Origin: Bacteroidales bacterium
Lineage (GTDB): Bacteria; Bacteroidota; Bacteroidia; Bacteroidales; P3
Length of the DNA stretch: 64,000 bases
Assembly: GCA_017480185.1 (NCBI GenBank)
Contig: JAFVBC010000018.1
Location: 32,195 to 96,194, forward strand
Reading direction: 5' to 3'
Within the stretch, counting starts at the first letter, position 1, and the number at the start of each line of letters is the position of its first letter. A program made the position numbers and the translations under genes. Positions 8,074-16,465 of the stretch are shown in pieces. Below the pieces are notes generated by a model. The model saw only the letters and a list, made by a program, of their open reading frames with translations, was not told the DNA's origin and ran no database searches.

Positions 8074-9406
8074 GTTCTGCGTAAAACTGGTACAACGGTG
8101 GCTGCCCGAACCATTTATCTTTGCCATCGTACTCACTTTTGTGGCTGCTCTGATAGCCATGATTGTATGCAGTCAGACCCCACTTGAGGTAATTGACCAT
8201 TGGGGAGGTGGCGTTTGGAACCTCCTTGCCTTTGCCATGCAGATGTCGCTGGTGTTGGTGTGTGGCTCTGCCTTAGCCGCAGCACCAGCTGTGCGCAGTG
8301 GCATCACTGCACTTGCACGCCTACCCAAGACCCCTGCGGCCGCCATTGCCCTGGTTACCGTGGTGTCGTCGTTGGCCTGTTGGCTAAACTGGGGTTTTGG
8401 ACTGATTGTGGGAGTGGTGTTTGCAAAAGAGTTGGCCAGGCAGTTGAAAGGGGTCGACTACCGGTTGCTCATAGCCTCGGCATACAGCGGTTTTGTGGTT
8501 TGGCACGCTGGTCTTTCTGGTTCCATACCGCTCACCATGGCCACACCCGGCGAGGCTCTATCCAAAGCCACCAATGGTGCATTGACTTCGCCCATACCTA
8601 TCAGTCGAACTTTGCTCGATCCTCACAACCTCGTCATGGTACTCTTGGTCATTGTGGTCATCACCATTGCAAACACACTGATGCATCCACGCCACGACGT
8701 GGTAACTGTAGATCCGTCATTGCTTGACGACGAGGCTCAACCCATTTCGCGTCCTACCAACCCCACTCCTGCCCAACGAGCCGAGCATAGCCCCATTCTG
8801 TCGTGGCTCATAGCGCTGATGGGACTGGCCTACTTGGTTGTCATCCTCGGATTTCGTGGAGGCAACTTCGATCTGGGCTCGGTCATACTGCTATTCCTAA
8901 CCATCGGCTTGCTGTTGCACCGCACACCGTTGGCCTATGTGAAAGCCTTTTCAAAAGCGGCATCGGGTGCTTCTGGCATCATTCTTCAGTTCCCATTCTA
9001 CGCCGGCATTATGGGCATAATAACAGGCATCGGTGCATCGGGCGTAAGTTTAGGTACGGTGCTCAGCAATGCCTGCATTGACATAAGTACCCCCCTCACC
9101 TACCCTCTACTCACATTCCTATGCGCCGCTATTCTCAATCTTTTCGTGCCTTCTGGTGGCGGACACTGGGCAATTCAAGCGCCCATCATGTTTACGGCCG
9201 GAGCAAATCTTGGTGTTGACCCAGCCCTGACAGGCACTGCCATTGCCTGGGGCGACGCATGGACCAACCTTATCCAGCCTTTCTGGGCACTTCCTGCCTT
9301 GGCCATTGCGCGTCTCAACGCCAAAGACATTATGGGTTATTGCTTGATAGACCTGCTGTTGACAGGCATCGTGATATGTGTCGGACTGCTTATATGGGCA
9401 GCCTAA
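8066..9406 (+). CDS. AtoE-type short-chain fatty acid transporter
   Basis: 446 residues, about 11-12 hydrophobic segments. It matches the AtoE family (short-chain fatty acid transporter, TIGR00366) in segments such as SLACWLNWGFGLIVGVVFAK, GHAGLSGSIPL-like HAGLSGSIPLTMATPG and FVPSGGGHWAIQAPIM. In E. coli AtoE imports acetoacetate and other short-chain acids. The gene starts inside the phosphatase gene (8-bp overlap) and is followed after 34 bp by apt, so it belongs to the same operon. No ketoacid degradation genes are nearby, so substrate and direction remain open. Confidence 0.85.
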   Translation: MIKFCVKLVQRWLPEPFIFAIVLTFVAALIAMIVCSQTPLEVIDHWGGGVWNLLAFAMQMSLVLVCGSALAAAPAVRSGITALARLPKTPAAAIALVTVVSSLACWLNWGFGLIVGVVFAKELARQLKGVDYRLLIASAYSGFVVWHAGLSGSIPLTMATPGEALSKATNGALTSPIPISRTLLDPHNLVMVLLVIVVITIANTLMHPRHDVVTVDPSLLDDEAQPISRPTNPTPAQRAEHSPILSWLIALMGLAYLVVILGFRGGNFDLGSVILLFLTIGLLLHRTPLAYVKAFSKAASGASGIILQFPFYAGIMGIITGIGASGVSLGTVLSNACIDISTPLTYPLLTFLCAAILNLFVPSGGGHWAIQAPIMFTAGANLGVDPALTGTAIAWGDAWTNLIQPFWALPALAIARLNAKDIMGYCLIDLLLTGIVICVGLLIWAA

Positions 9407-9440
9407 TCAACAAAAACAAAGCAAAACAACACATCCAGTC

Positions 9441-9992
9441 ATGTTTGAAAATATCATTGCCCACTATCCCGATTTTCCCAAACCTGGCATCGATTTCATC
9501 GACGTCCTGCCATTCCTTGCAGACCACGAGGCATTCAAAGCCGTGATAAACCAAATTGACAGCCTATGCACCGCCCCCAACGCAACAGCTATCGAGGCGC
9601 GTGGTTTTCTGTTCACCGCACCATTGCTGACCGTGTCAACCCACGTAAGGCACCTGCTTCCTGTTCGTAAACGGGGCAAGATACCCTACAGTGATGGCGA
9701 CCTTTGCAGGGTGGAGATAAAGAAAGAATATGGCAGCGACGAGTTGTTCTTCCGCCACAGCGACATGCAGCGTTTGAAGGCCGAAGATGGATGTGTGCGC
9801 ATATCGTTGATTGACGATTTTTTGGCCACCGGAGGCACTGCACTCGACTTGGCTCGGGCGCTACAAGCCAACAGTCCCAATGGCATGAGGGTCGAGATTG
9901 CCGAGTTTGTGTTTCTTGCAGAGCTGGCGGCACTTGATGGGAGAAAAGCCCTTGAGCAGATAGCACCTGTTCACACACTTATGCAAATATAG
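9441..9992 (+). CDS. apt: adenine phosphoribosyltransferase
   Basis: 183 residues from the ATG at 9441; an in-frame ATG at 9378 lies inside the transporter gene and is rejected. It has the Apt hallmarks FPKPGIDFID near the start, EARGFLF (adenine site) and the PRPP-binding loop ISLIDDFLATGGTA. It converts adenine and PRPP to AMP for purine salvage. It is the last gene of the long plus-strand operon, 8 bp from a convergent minus-strand gene. The match to the usual family length (183 in E. coli) supports an intact enzyme. Confidence 0.9.
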   Translation: MFENIIAHYPDFPKPGIDFIDVLPFLADHEAFKAVINQIDSLCTAPNATAIEARGFLFTAPLLTVSTHVRHLLPVRKRGKIPYSDGDLCRVEIKKEYGSDELFFRHSDMQRLKAEDGCVRISLIDDFLATGGTALDLARALQANSPNGMRVEIAEFVFLAELAALDGRKALEQIAPVHTLMQI

Positions 9993-10000
9993 ACCACCAC

Positions 10001-10288
10001 TCAAACGCACCCGTTCAGCAGCCCGTCAAGGTCATGCTGCTCGGGAGCCTCTTCTTCTGAGCCCCACTGGTTTTTCCGCTTCAGCAGGTTGGCCTGATTA
10101 AGCAGAGCCATCAACTTGTCTTTCCGTTCAGGCTTGAGTTTGCCTTGATTCAACATCTTGCGCTGATGTTTCATCCAGTTTACCATCGGATGTTCCTCTA
10201 CACGATGTTTCGACGGATTGCGGTGGTGAGTTGTCATGTATTCCATCACCTCGTTATACTTTCTTTCCCACAACTCTTCTTGAGTCAT
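10001..10288 (-). CDS. small protein with helicase-associated-type domain
   Basis: 95 residues, highly charged, no signal or membrane segment. The pattern W..KYNEVMEYMTTHHRNPSKH, then VNWMKHQRKMLNQGKL and RKDKLMALL, resembles the helicase-associated (HA) domain found in tandem at the ends of some superfamily 2 helicases. Here a single copy stands alone, so it may be a small nucleic-acid-binding protein; that is inference. It is followed upstream on the same strand by a DUF456 gene 35 bp away. Function unknown. Confidence 0.55.
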   Translation of the reverse strand: MTQEELWERKYNEVMEYMTTHHRNPSKHRVEEHPMVNWMKHQRKMLNQGKLKPERKDKLMALLNQANLLKRKNQWGSEEEAPEQHDLDGLLNGCV

Positions 10289-10323
10289 ATATAATCTGTT
10301 TTTTTATCTCACCTTAAAAAAGA

Positions 10324-10815
10324 CTACAGCAGCAGGCGTATGCATAGCACCAGCAACACAAGGCCGTAGACCAGCTTTATCATCGTGCCCGATAAAAAGC
10401 CCAAGAAAGCCCCCATAGCAGCACGCAGGGCGTGTTTGGCTTCAGCGCCGCCTATCTTCTCGCCCACAAAAGCCCCAACAAAAGGCCAAAACACCATGCC
10501 TATCAATCCGCCTGGGCCAAAGGGCAAGCCGACAATCGACAGCACCAATCCCACGTTGCATCCCCACACACCGGCCTTCGTGCCGCCAAAACGTTTGGTG
10601 CTTATTGATGGCACCACATAGTCTATCACCGTTACCACCACCGCCACCACAGCGGCACCTATAAGCAGTGGCACCTGCATCTCCACATTCGGAGCCAGCA
10701 TCAACAGCAACATTCCCAGCCACGACAGTGGCGGTCCGGGTAAGCCCGGCACCACTGCTCCCACCAGTCCCACCAAAAGCAGCAACGCTGCAAGGATTAC
10801 GAGCAACACGTTCAT
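10324..10815 (-). CDS. DUF456 family membrane protein
   Basis: 163 residues, almost entirely hydrophobic, with four or five membrane segments. The N-terminal GLVGAVVPGLPGPPLSWLG, the central TKRFGGTKAGVWG and GGLIGMVFWPFVGAFVGE match the glycine-rich DUF456 family, whose function is not established. The start overlaps the upstream GNAT-HD gene by ATGA, so the two are translationally coupled. Confidence 0.8.
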   Translation of the reverse strand: MNVLLVILAALLLLVGLVGAVVPGLPGPPLSWLGMLLLMLAPNVEMQVPLLIGAAVVAVVVTVIDYVVPSISTKRFGGTKAGVWGCNVGLVLSIVGLPFGPGGLIGMVFWPFVGAFVGEKIGGAEAKHALRAAMGAFLGFLSGTMIKLVYGLVLLVLCIRLLL

Positions 10816-11924
10816 GGCATGAAAGAGTTAAACAGAAGACGCAAACTATGCTCATCGTCAATCAAACGGCGCAACTCGTCAAGGGGCTCGGCATTGGGCG
10901 ACGTGGGCAACCACAACTGCAGGTAGCCCCCACGGCCATACTTTTCCTTTAGATGCGTCAGCGCACGTTGCCAGTGCTGCTCACGGTCGAGGTGGGGATA
11001 GTGGTCAAGGCCATATCTCACCGTGCGCCACACAATGGTTTCGGGCTCAATGTCGCGATCGGCTTCGGCCACAATGCAGCCATAAATGGTGTGCGGAGGT
11101 TCGGATGCCGATGCCCGATGGTCGGCCGCAGCCTGAGCAATAACCTCTATTTCCTTTTCGCTAAACCACCGTGCCAAACGCCTGTCAGAACGAATAATGC
11201 GGGCACTCTCAAGGTGATGCTCTGCGCGTCCCACACCGAGGCCAACATCGTGCATAGCTGCAGCCACAAACACCATTTCGGGGTCGACATCCATCGTAAC
11301 GGCCAACAACATGGCCCGAGCCATCACCCGCCGAGCATGGGCACGTCCATGAGCCACATCAAAGCTATCGTATAGTGGTATGATTTCGTCTTCGACAAAA
11401 GATCTCAAATCAGCCCTCACTTCGTCAAAACGCCACCACTCAAAAGCCTCGCGCGCGCCACCGTCGGCCATATAAACCATACCCGAGCGCACAAAACCCT
11501 CTTTTTCAAGAATGTGCAGCATCGCAACATTCAACCTATGAGTATCGGCACGCAGATAAGAACAGTGCCTTTTGGCAAAGTCGAATGCTGCAGCAGCCAC
11601 ACCGCGGGCCTCACCATTGCAAGCAAGACGGTGAATAGTAAAGTAACTGCTCCGCCTATCCAACCATCGTCCATGCTCGATAAAGCCATAATTGGGGTCG
11701 ATTCCGTCCACAAGCGAGAAACATCCCACCGCCCTACCATTGCACTCCACAACATGCAGACTGCCACTGGCAAGATCGTCCTCTACATCTCGACGCGTTG
11801 GATAGCCCACCCACTGACCGTCGTTGCCCGACGCTCGCATCAGTTGGCGAGAGTGGTCGAACATAAGTAGCACACGCTCAACATCGTCTGCCACACCGCG
11901 GCGCACCGACAAACATTCATTCAT
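10812..11924 (-). CDS. GNAT acetyltransferase-like / HD-domain fusion protein
   Basis: 370 residues in two parts. Residues 1-165 look like a GNAT N-acetyltransferase: SVRRGVADDVERVLLMFDHSR, then HVVECNGRAVGCFSLVDG, the FTIHRLAC...GEARGVAAAAFDFA acetyl-CoA-like region, and NVAMLHILEKEGFVRSG. Residues 185-300 carry an HD-type metal phosphohydrolase: H196 (GRAHARRV), H225-D226 (AAAMHDVGLG), HH at 236-237, DH at 268-269 and the late Asp in AEADRDIE. HD proteins often cleave nucleotides or signalling phosphodiesters. Joining the two in one chain is unusual. It is coupled to the DUF456 gene downstream. The substrates of both halves are unknown. Confidence 0.7.
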   Translation of the reverse strand: MNECLSVRRGVADDVERVLLMFDHSRQLMRASGNDGQWVGYPTRRDVEDDLASGSLHVVECNGRAVGCFSLVDGIDPNYGFIEHGRWLDRRSSYFTIHRLACNGEARGVAAAAFDFAKRHCSYLRADTHRLNVAMLHILEKEGFVRSGMVYMADGGAREAFEWWRFDEVRADLRSFVEDEIIPLYDSFDVAHGRAHARRVMARAMLLAVTMDVDPEMVFVAAAMHDVGLGVGRAEHHLESARIIRSDRRLARWFSEKEIEVIAQAAADHRASASEPPHTIYGCIVAEADRDIEPETIVWRTVRYGLDHYPHLDREQHWQRALTHLKEKYGRGGYLQLWLPTSPNAEPLDELRRLIDDEHSLRLLFNSFMP

Positions 11925-11962
11925 GCCGACAATAACGCGTTTCTCCTCCCATTATTATACGC

Positions 11963-12132
11963 ATCAAATAGGTATCAAGTAAGGCCGTTCTTCAGTTGTT
12001 CTTCAGTCGTTGACTGAAGAACAACTGAACATATACTGAAGAAATGCCGAAGTTGATCCCTACTTGATGCCTGTTTGATGGTGTTTTGTTGCCTATTTGA
12101 GGGCGTATTATTGATGTGTTGTTGATGTGTTG
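11963..12132. repeat. palindromic 11-bp-unit element, copy E2 with long 11-bp-phased tail
   Basis: Left units 11987-11997 and 11998-12008 (GTTCTTCAGTY), centre GTT, right unit 12012-12022 (GACTGAAGAAC). After this the sequence keeps strict 11-bp register through 12132: AACTGAACATA, TACTGAAGAAA, TGCCGAAGTTG, ATCCCTACTTG, ATGCCTGTTTG, then degenerate units ending in two identical TTGATGTGTTG (12111-12121, 12122-12132). A run of over 30 bases near 12024-12057 is identical in copy E4. It lies between the divergent GNAT-HD and thioredoxin-like genes. Confidence 0.88.
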
Positions 12133-12540
12133 CCCCACCCCTAACCCCTCCCAGGAGGGGAAGAGTTTGAGATAGAGATTGCAACAGCCTCCCCTCCCTG
12201 GGAGGGGACTGAGGGGTGGGTCTATGGCAAATATGTATTTGAGGTTGCGATAGCCTCCCCTCCTCGGGAGGGGACAAAGGGGTGGGGCTATGGCAAATAT
12301 GTACTTGAGAGTGCAACAAACCTCCCCTCCCCGGGAGGGGACAAAGGGGTGGGTCTATGGCTAACATGTACTTGAGAGTGCAACAGCCTCCCCTCCTCGG
12401 GAGGGGACAGAGGGGTGGGTCTGTGGCTAACATGTACATGAGAGTGCAACAGCCTCCCCTCCTCGGGAGGGGACAGAGGGGTGGGTCTATGGCAAATATG
12501 TACTTGAGAGTGCAACAGCCCCTCCCGAGGAGAGGGTAAA
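12133..12540. repeat. 66-bp tandem repeat array with CCCCTCC/GGAGGGG hairpin cores
   Basis: The motif CCTCCCCTCC begins at 12188, 12254, 12321, 12387 and 12453, spacings of 66, 67, 66 and 66 bp; partial units flank both ends (from about 12133 and to 12540). Each unit holds a hairpin core (CCTCCCCTCC..GGGAGGGGAC), then AGGGGTGGGTCTATGGC, then a more variable AAATATGTACTTGAGAGTGC. Because 66 is 22 codons, open reading frames run through the array on both strands (for example 11975-12583, minus), but they lack plausible protein character. Related single hairpins occur at 57647 and 57716, where T-runs follow. Confidence 0.9.
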
Positions 12541-12612
12541 TGGAGAAGATAGTGTTAAAAAAGCTCAACCGAAAGTGTGGCATACGTCCTACTGGAAAAG
12601 CTTTTTTTTCAT

Positions 12613-12620
12613 TATCTTTG
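12613..12620 (+). promoter_or_regulatory. -7 promoter box TATCTTTG for the thioredoxin-like gene
   Basis: A full match to TAnnTTTG followed by C, 20 bp upstream of the ATG at 12641. It supports choosing that ATG over the in-frame ATG at 12575, which would lie upstream of the promoter. Confidence 0.65.
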
Positions 12621-12640
12621 CCAATAAAACAACCAATATC

Positions 12641-14038
12641 ATGCGACTGAAACTACTGACACTCTGTTTGTTGATGACATGCCAATGCGCCATGGCTGCA
12701 AAAGGGGGCTATAAAGTGGTGCTACAGATAGACGATAATCACGACTCGATAATGCTCATGGGCTACTATTACGCACAGGACACCTACGTGTGCGACACAG
12801 CTGTGAACGATGGGCATGGGCGATTTGTGTTTGAAGGCAAGCGCGAAATGCTTCCGGGGCTGTACTTTTTCACCAATCCCAAAGGCCGATACGTAGAGTT
12901 TGTGAATTATAACGAGCCCATCAACTTTCGATTCCACACCACCGAGAGCGACTGGCGAGGTAACATGAAGGTGAAGGGGTCGCGACAGAACGAGTTGTTT
13001 ATTGCCTATCACAACGACAACGAGGCAATATATACCGCCCTGCGCAAGGCAAAAAGCGAGTTGGATTCGGTGGCCTTTGCGGCTTATCAAGAACAGGCTT
13101 TTGCACGGCTCGACAGCATAAAACTGGCACTGATTAACAATCATCCCGAAAGCATGGCCGCAAAGATGATAAACTCGACACGCCCCGTAGAAGTGCCTGT
13201 TGCAAACCAGCAAGGCGACACCCTCGACAGTCGCGCCCGTTTCGACTACTTTATGGCTCACTATTTTGACAATATTCCACTGGACGACAACATGATTGTA
13301 CGCACCCCGAAGGCTCTGTTTTATCAACATGTGATGGACTATGTTGACCACTACATGAAGGGTATGCCACCCACGCTGATATGTCCGTTGCTCGACACCA
13401 TGATAGACCGCTCGGAGAAAGCCCCAGAAGTGTATAAGTGGCTGGTTCACACCATGACCGAGAAGTTTTTGCAAAGCAACGTCATGGTCTACGACGAGGT
13501 GTATGTGCATCTGGTGCAACGCTACTATGCCTCTGGGAAAGCTTTTTGGTCGTCGCCGTCGGTGATAGACGAGCAGGTGGAGCGTGCCACAAAATGGGAG
13601 CGTCTGCTGGTGGGCAAAGAGGCTCCAGAGTTGATAATGTTCGACACCTTGCACCGCCCATGTTCGCTGCATCACATGCCCGGTCAGTTCACCCTACTGG
13701 TGTTTTGGAGCCCCACATGCGGCCATTGTCGCGAAGCAATACCGGCTCTGTATAAGGTATTCGACCGCATTGCCGATAGTCTTGACATATATGCCTACAC
13801 CGTGCTCACCGAACCCGACGAGGTTACTGTAAAGAAATGGAAAAAATTTATTGCCGACAACAACATCAACAATCGGCGATGGGTAAATCTGAACGGTGGA
13901 GAGGCAAATGTGGACTGGCGCGAAGTGTACGACGTAACAGTAACGCCACAGGTGTTTCTCATCAACAACCACGACCACAAGTTTATGGCAAAGAAGCTTA
14001 ACGCCGAGTTGCTCGACAATATAAGCAAGTACCTGTAG
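12641..14038 (+). CDS. secreted thioredoxin-like (TlpA/ResA-type) protein with N-terminal DUF4369-like domain
   Basis: 465 residues from the ATG after the promoter box. The signal peptide MRLKLLTLCLLMTCQCAMA is followed by a beta-rich region (residues 25-110, IMLMGYYYAQDTYVCDTAV and GKREMLPGLYFF) like the DUF4369-type domain common in Bacteroidota TlpA proteins, then a helical middle. The C-terminal thioredoxin domain starts near residue 335 (APELIMFDTLHRP) and has the CxxC in FWSPTCGHCREAIP near residue 358 and the cis-Pro segment VTPQVFLIN. It probably acts as a periplasmic thiol-disulfide reductase. It is apparently a single-gene unit, convergent with the ABC ATPase gene. Confidence 0.85.
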   Translation: MRLKLLTLCLLMTCQCAMAAKGGYKVVLQIDDNHDSIMLMGYYYAQDTYVCDTAVNDGHGRFVFEGKREMLPGLYFFTNPKGRYVEFVNYNEPINFRFHTTESDWRGNMKVKGSRQNELFIAYHNDNEAIYTALRKAKSELDSVAFAAYQEQAFARLDSIKLALINNHPESMAAKMINSTRPVEVPVANQQGDTLDSRARFDYFMAHYFDNIPLDDNMIVRTPKALFYQHVMDYVDHYMKGMPPTLICPLLDTMIDRSEKAPEVYKWLVHTMTEKFLQSNVMVYDEVYVHLVQRYYASGKAFWSSPSVIDEQVERATKWERLLVGKEAPELIMFDTLHRPCSLHHMPGQFTLLVFWSPTCGHCREAIPALYKVFDRIADSLDIYAYTVLTEPDEVTVKKWKKFIADNNINNRRWVNLNGGEANVDWREVYDVTVTPQVFLINNHDHKFMAKKLNAELLDNISKYL

Positions 14039-14059
14039 CAACGGTATTGTCCTCGCAGC

Positions 14060-15751
14060 CTATCCGATGCGAGGCACTGCGTCGAGCAACGATTGGGTGT
14101 AGGATGTCTGTGGTTGATTGAAAATGCTGTCAGCCTCGGCCATTTCCTCTATCTTTCCCCGTTGCATCACCATCACCCTATCGGCCAAAAAGCGTACCAC
14201 CGAGAGGTCGTGAGTAATGAAAAGACATGAAAAACCGTGTCGTTGTTTGAGGTCGTTGAGCAGATTGAGCACCTGCGCCTGAACCGACACATCCAGTGCC
14301 GACACCGACTCGTCGCACACCACCATTTCGGGTTTCAACACCAAAGCGCGCGCTATGCACACCCGCTGCCTTTGTCCGCCCGAAAACTCGTGAGGGAAAC
14401 GGCTGTACCATTCGGGCTCAAGCCCCACTTGCTGCATCATGTCAATCACCTGTGCTCGCAACGCTGCCTCGCTACCACCGCGATGCACACGTAGGGGTTC
14501 GAGAATGGCTTGTCCGATGGTTTGCCGAGGATTGAGCGAGGAATAGGGGTCTTGAAACACTATCTGCATCTTTGTGCAGAGATTGCGCCGCTCGTGGCGC
14601 GACAGTTGGCTGATGTTGTTACCACGATAGGCCACCGAACCGTCGGCCATACTGATTAGCCCCATTAAAGCTCGTCCGATGCTGGTTTTTCCACATCCCG
14701 ATTCTCCAACCAGCCCGAGAGTTTCGCCCTCATACAAATCAAAGCTCACATCATCTACAGCTGTCAGTTTTCGGCTGATGTGTCCCCACAGATTGCGTTT
14801 CACTGCATAGTCGACCTTTAGTCCGTTGACCGACAGAAGTGGTATCGAGCCTTGCGGTGGAACAAAAGTTGCGCGAAGCGAAGTGTCAATTTCACGTCCT
14901 TCAAGCATATCCTGCACGGTGGGGAGGTGCTGTGGGCGGGCATCTAACGGCGGACGGCAAGCCAACAATCCGCGTGTGTAAGGCTGTGTGGGATGGTGCA
15001 ACACCCGCTCGGTGGTGCCCTCTTCTACCACCTGTCCTTTATACATCACCATCACTCGGTGCGCCACAAGACTGACGACACCCAAGTCATGGGTTACAAA
15101 AATGATGGCCATGTGACGGCGACGTTGCAACGAAAGTAACAGGTCTATTATGCCACGCTGCACCGTAACATCGAGGGCTGTGGTGGGTTCATCGGCAATA
15201 AGAATGTCTGGATTACAAGCCAAAGCCATGGCAATCATCACGCGCTGCTTTTGTCCCCCACTAATTTCGTGAGGAAAACTGCGATAGGTACGCTCTGGAT
15301 CGGGCAACATCACTTCCCTAAAAAGCGACAAAATGCGCTGTTTGCGAGCGGTTGCATCGAGAGAAGTGTGGCGTTTAAGAGTCTCGTCAATCTGTTTTCC
15401 GCAACGGTGTACAGGGTTGAGCGAGGTCATCGGTTCTTGAAAAATCATGGCTATGCGCCTGCCACGTATGTCCTGCATCTGTGCATGCGAAGCTTGAAGC
15501 AGGTCAATCGGTTCGGCGTTCTCATCCTGTGCAAACAGGGCTTTCCCGTCAATAATCACAGCATTGGGAGGCAAAAGCTGCATGAGCGACATAGATGTTA
15601 CCGACTTGCCCGAGCCCGATTCGCCTACAATGCCGAGGGTTTCGCCTCTACGCAATGAAAAAGAGACATCGTTAATCACCTGCCTCACAATATCACCATC
15701 CTTGAAGCCAATGCTCAAGTGCTGCACTTCAAGTATGTTGTCGCTATCCAA
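14060..15751 (-). CDS. tandem ABC transporter ATP-binding protein (oligopeptide/nickel type)
   Basis: 563 residues containing two complete ABC ATPase domains in one chain, as in GsiA, YejF and DdpDF fusions. Domain 1 (1-260): Walker A GESGSGKS, signature ISGGQKQRV, Walker B ILIADEPTTALDV. Domain 2 (from about 310): Walker A GESGCGKT, signature FSGGQRQRV, Walker B MVVCDESVSALDVS. The latter reads DES rather than the usual DEP, leaving the catalytic Glu in place. Each domain ends with the YTR/YTQ-type C-terminal segment typical of Opp/Dpp ATPases. No permease or binding protein gene is adjacent, so the partners must be encoded elsewhere. Likely role: energising uptake or export of peptides. Confidence 0.9.
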   Translation of the reverse strand: MDSDNILEVQHLSIGFKDGDIVRQVINDVSFSLRRGETLGIVGESGSGKSVTSMSLMQLLPPNAVIIDGKALFAQDENAEPIDLLQASHAQMQDIRGRRIAMIFQEPMTSLNPVHRCGKQIDETLKRHTSLDATARKQRILSLFREVMLPDPERTYRSFPHEISGGQKQRVMIAMALACNPDILIADEPTTALDVTVQRGIIDLLLSLQRRRHMAIIFVTHDLGVVSLVAHRVMVMYKGQVVEEGTTERVLHHPTQPYTRGLLACRPPLDARPQHLPTVQDMLEGREIDTSLRATFVPPQGSIPLLSVNGLKVDYAVKRNLWGHISRKLTAVDDVSFDLYEGETLGLVGESGCGKTSIGRALMGLISMADGSVAYRGNNISQLSRHERRNLCTKMQIVFQDPYSSLNPRQTIGQAILEPLRVHRGGSEAALRAQVIDMMQQVGLEPEWYSRFPHEFSGGQRQRVCIARALVLKPEMVVCDESVSALDVSVQAQVLNLLNDLKQRHGFSCLFITHDLSVVRFLADRVMVMQRGKIEEMAEADSIFNQPQTSYTQSLLDAVPRIG

Positions 15752-15786
15752 AGACAGTTATTATGGAAATGTAAAATAGACGAAAT

Positions 15787-16296
15787 TCAGAGGCCTGTGC
15801 TCCAGCGATTGTGATCAACCGCCACTGGGGTATAGTTTATTGCCTGCTTGTTCTTCACAAACCACTTACCAGGCCATGTAGTGAGTAGTTGACGATGATT
15901 CTCGATGACCTTCATCATACGTTCTTGGTGCATGTAAAAACGGTTGCACTCGTCTTCTATGTCCTCCTTTAGAGACACGTAATCATCTGGATCAAAGTCA
16001 ATATTGCAGTCAAAAATCCAATTAAGCACCACTTCATCGTTGGTATAGCGGTCAATCAATTCGGGATAAATACCATTAAACGAACGTCGTTCACTTTCGG
16101 TAAGTTCGGCACGTTGCTTGACTATACTCCAAATACGATCGTAGGAACTTTCGAGAATCTTCCTATGAGCTTCGGCCTCTTCGCGTATCAAACTGTCACG
16201 TTTATTAAACACCGATGAAGCAATCATCCACACAATGCCCACTGGTAAAAGAACCACGGTGAGCATAAGTAGAATGTATATAATCCAGCCTATCAC
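15787..16296 (-). CDS. single-pass membrane protein, possibly LemA-like
   Basis: 169 residues: one N-terminal membrane helix (residues 2-26, IGWIIYILLMLTVVLLPVGI) and a long helical soluble part. The order of elements resembles LemA proteins: a segment like YDRIWSIVKQRAELTESERR after the helix, and near the end YMHQERMMKVIENHRQLLTTWPGKWF, comparable to the LemA Y.......I..FP region. Similarity is weak and I call it only LemA-like. It is first in a unit with the ABC ATPase gene (35 bp apart). Its promoter box lies at 16335-16342. Confidence 0.5.
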   Translation of the reverse strand: MIGWIIYILLMLTVVLLPVGIVWMIASSVFNKRDSLIREEAEAHRKILESSYDRIWSIVKQRAELTESERRSFNGIYPELIDRYTNDEVVLNWIFDCNIDFDPDDYVSLKEDIEDECNRFYMHQERMMKVIENHRQLLTTWPGKWFVKNKQAINYTPVAVDHNRWSTGL

Positions 16297-16334
16297 AGAG
16301 TGTTATATAATTATCTTCACAACTTTATCTTTTG

Positions 16335-16342
16335 CAAAGGTA
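16335..16342 (-). promoter_or_regulatory. -7 promoter box TACCTTTG for the LemA-like/ABC genes
   Basis: CAAAGGTA on the plus strand, 38 bp upstream of the ATG at 16296. This 169-bp divergent gap is the only one in the window without an 11-bp-unit element. Confidence 0.6.
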
Positions 16343-16412
16343 GTTATCTTTTTTTTTTTTCGCAAAATTGAAAGAAAAAAGCCACTAAAAGTACTGATAA
16401 AATTTGACCTTG

Positions 16413-16440
16413 CCCACGTTCTGTTTTCTTCCTATTTTTG
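16413..16440 (+). promoter_or_regulatory. complete Bacteroidota promoter TTTG-16-TATTTTTG for the MATE gene
   Basis: TTTG at 16413-16416 and TATTTTTG at 16433-16440 with a 16-bp gap match the -33/-7 consensus. The ATG at 16466 follows 25 bp later. Confidence 0.65.
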
Positions 16441-16465
16441 CCTTTGCTGTAGATAACTATAAAAG

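Noticed and set aside
12188-12540. Possible CRISPR array
   Set aside because: The whole 66-bp unit is repeated; there are no unique spacers between conserved repeats and no cas genes nearby.
11975-12583. 202-codon minus-strand open frame with repeated PPLCPLPRRGGCC-like segments
   Set aside because: It is an artefact of the 66-bp tandem array (22 codons, no stops). It has no promoter or start context, and other frames through the array are open too.
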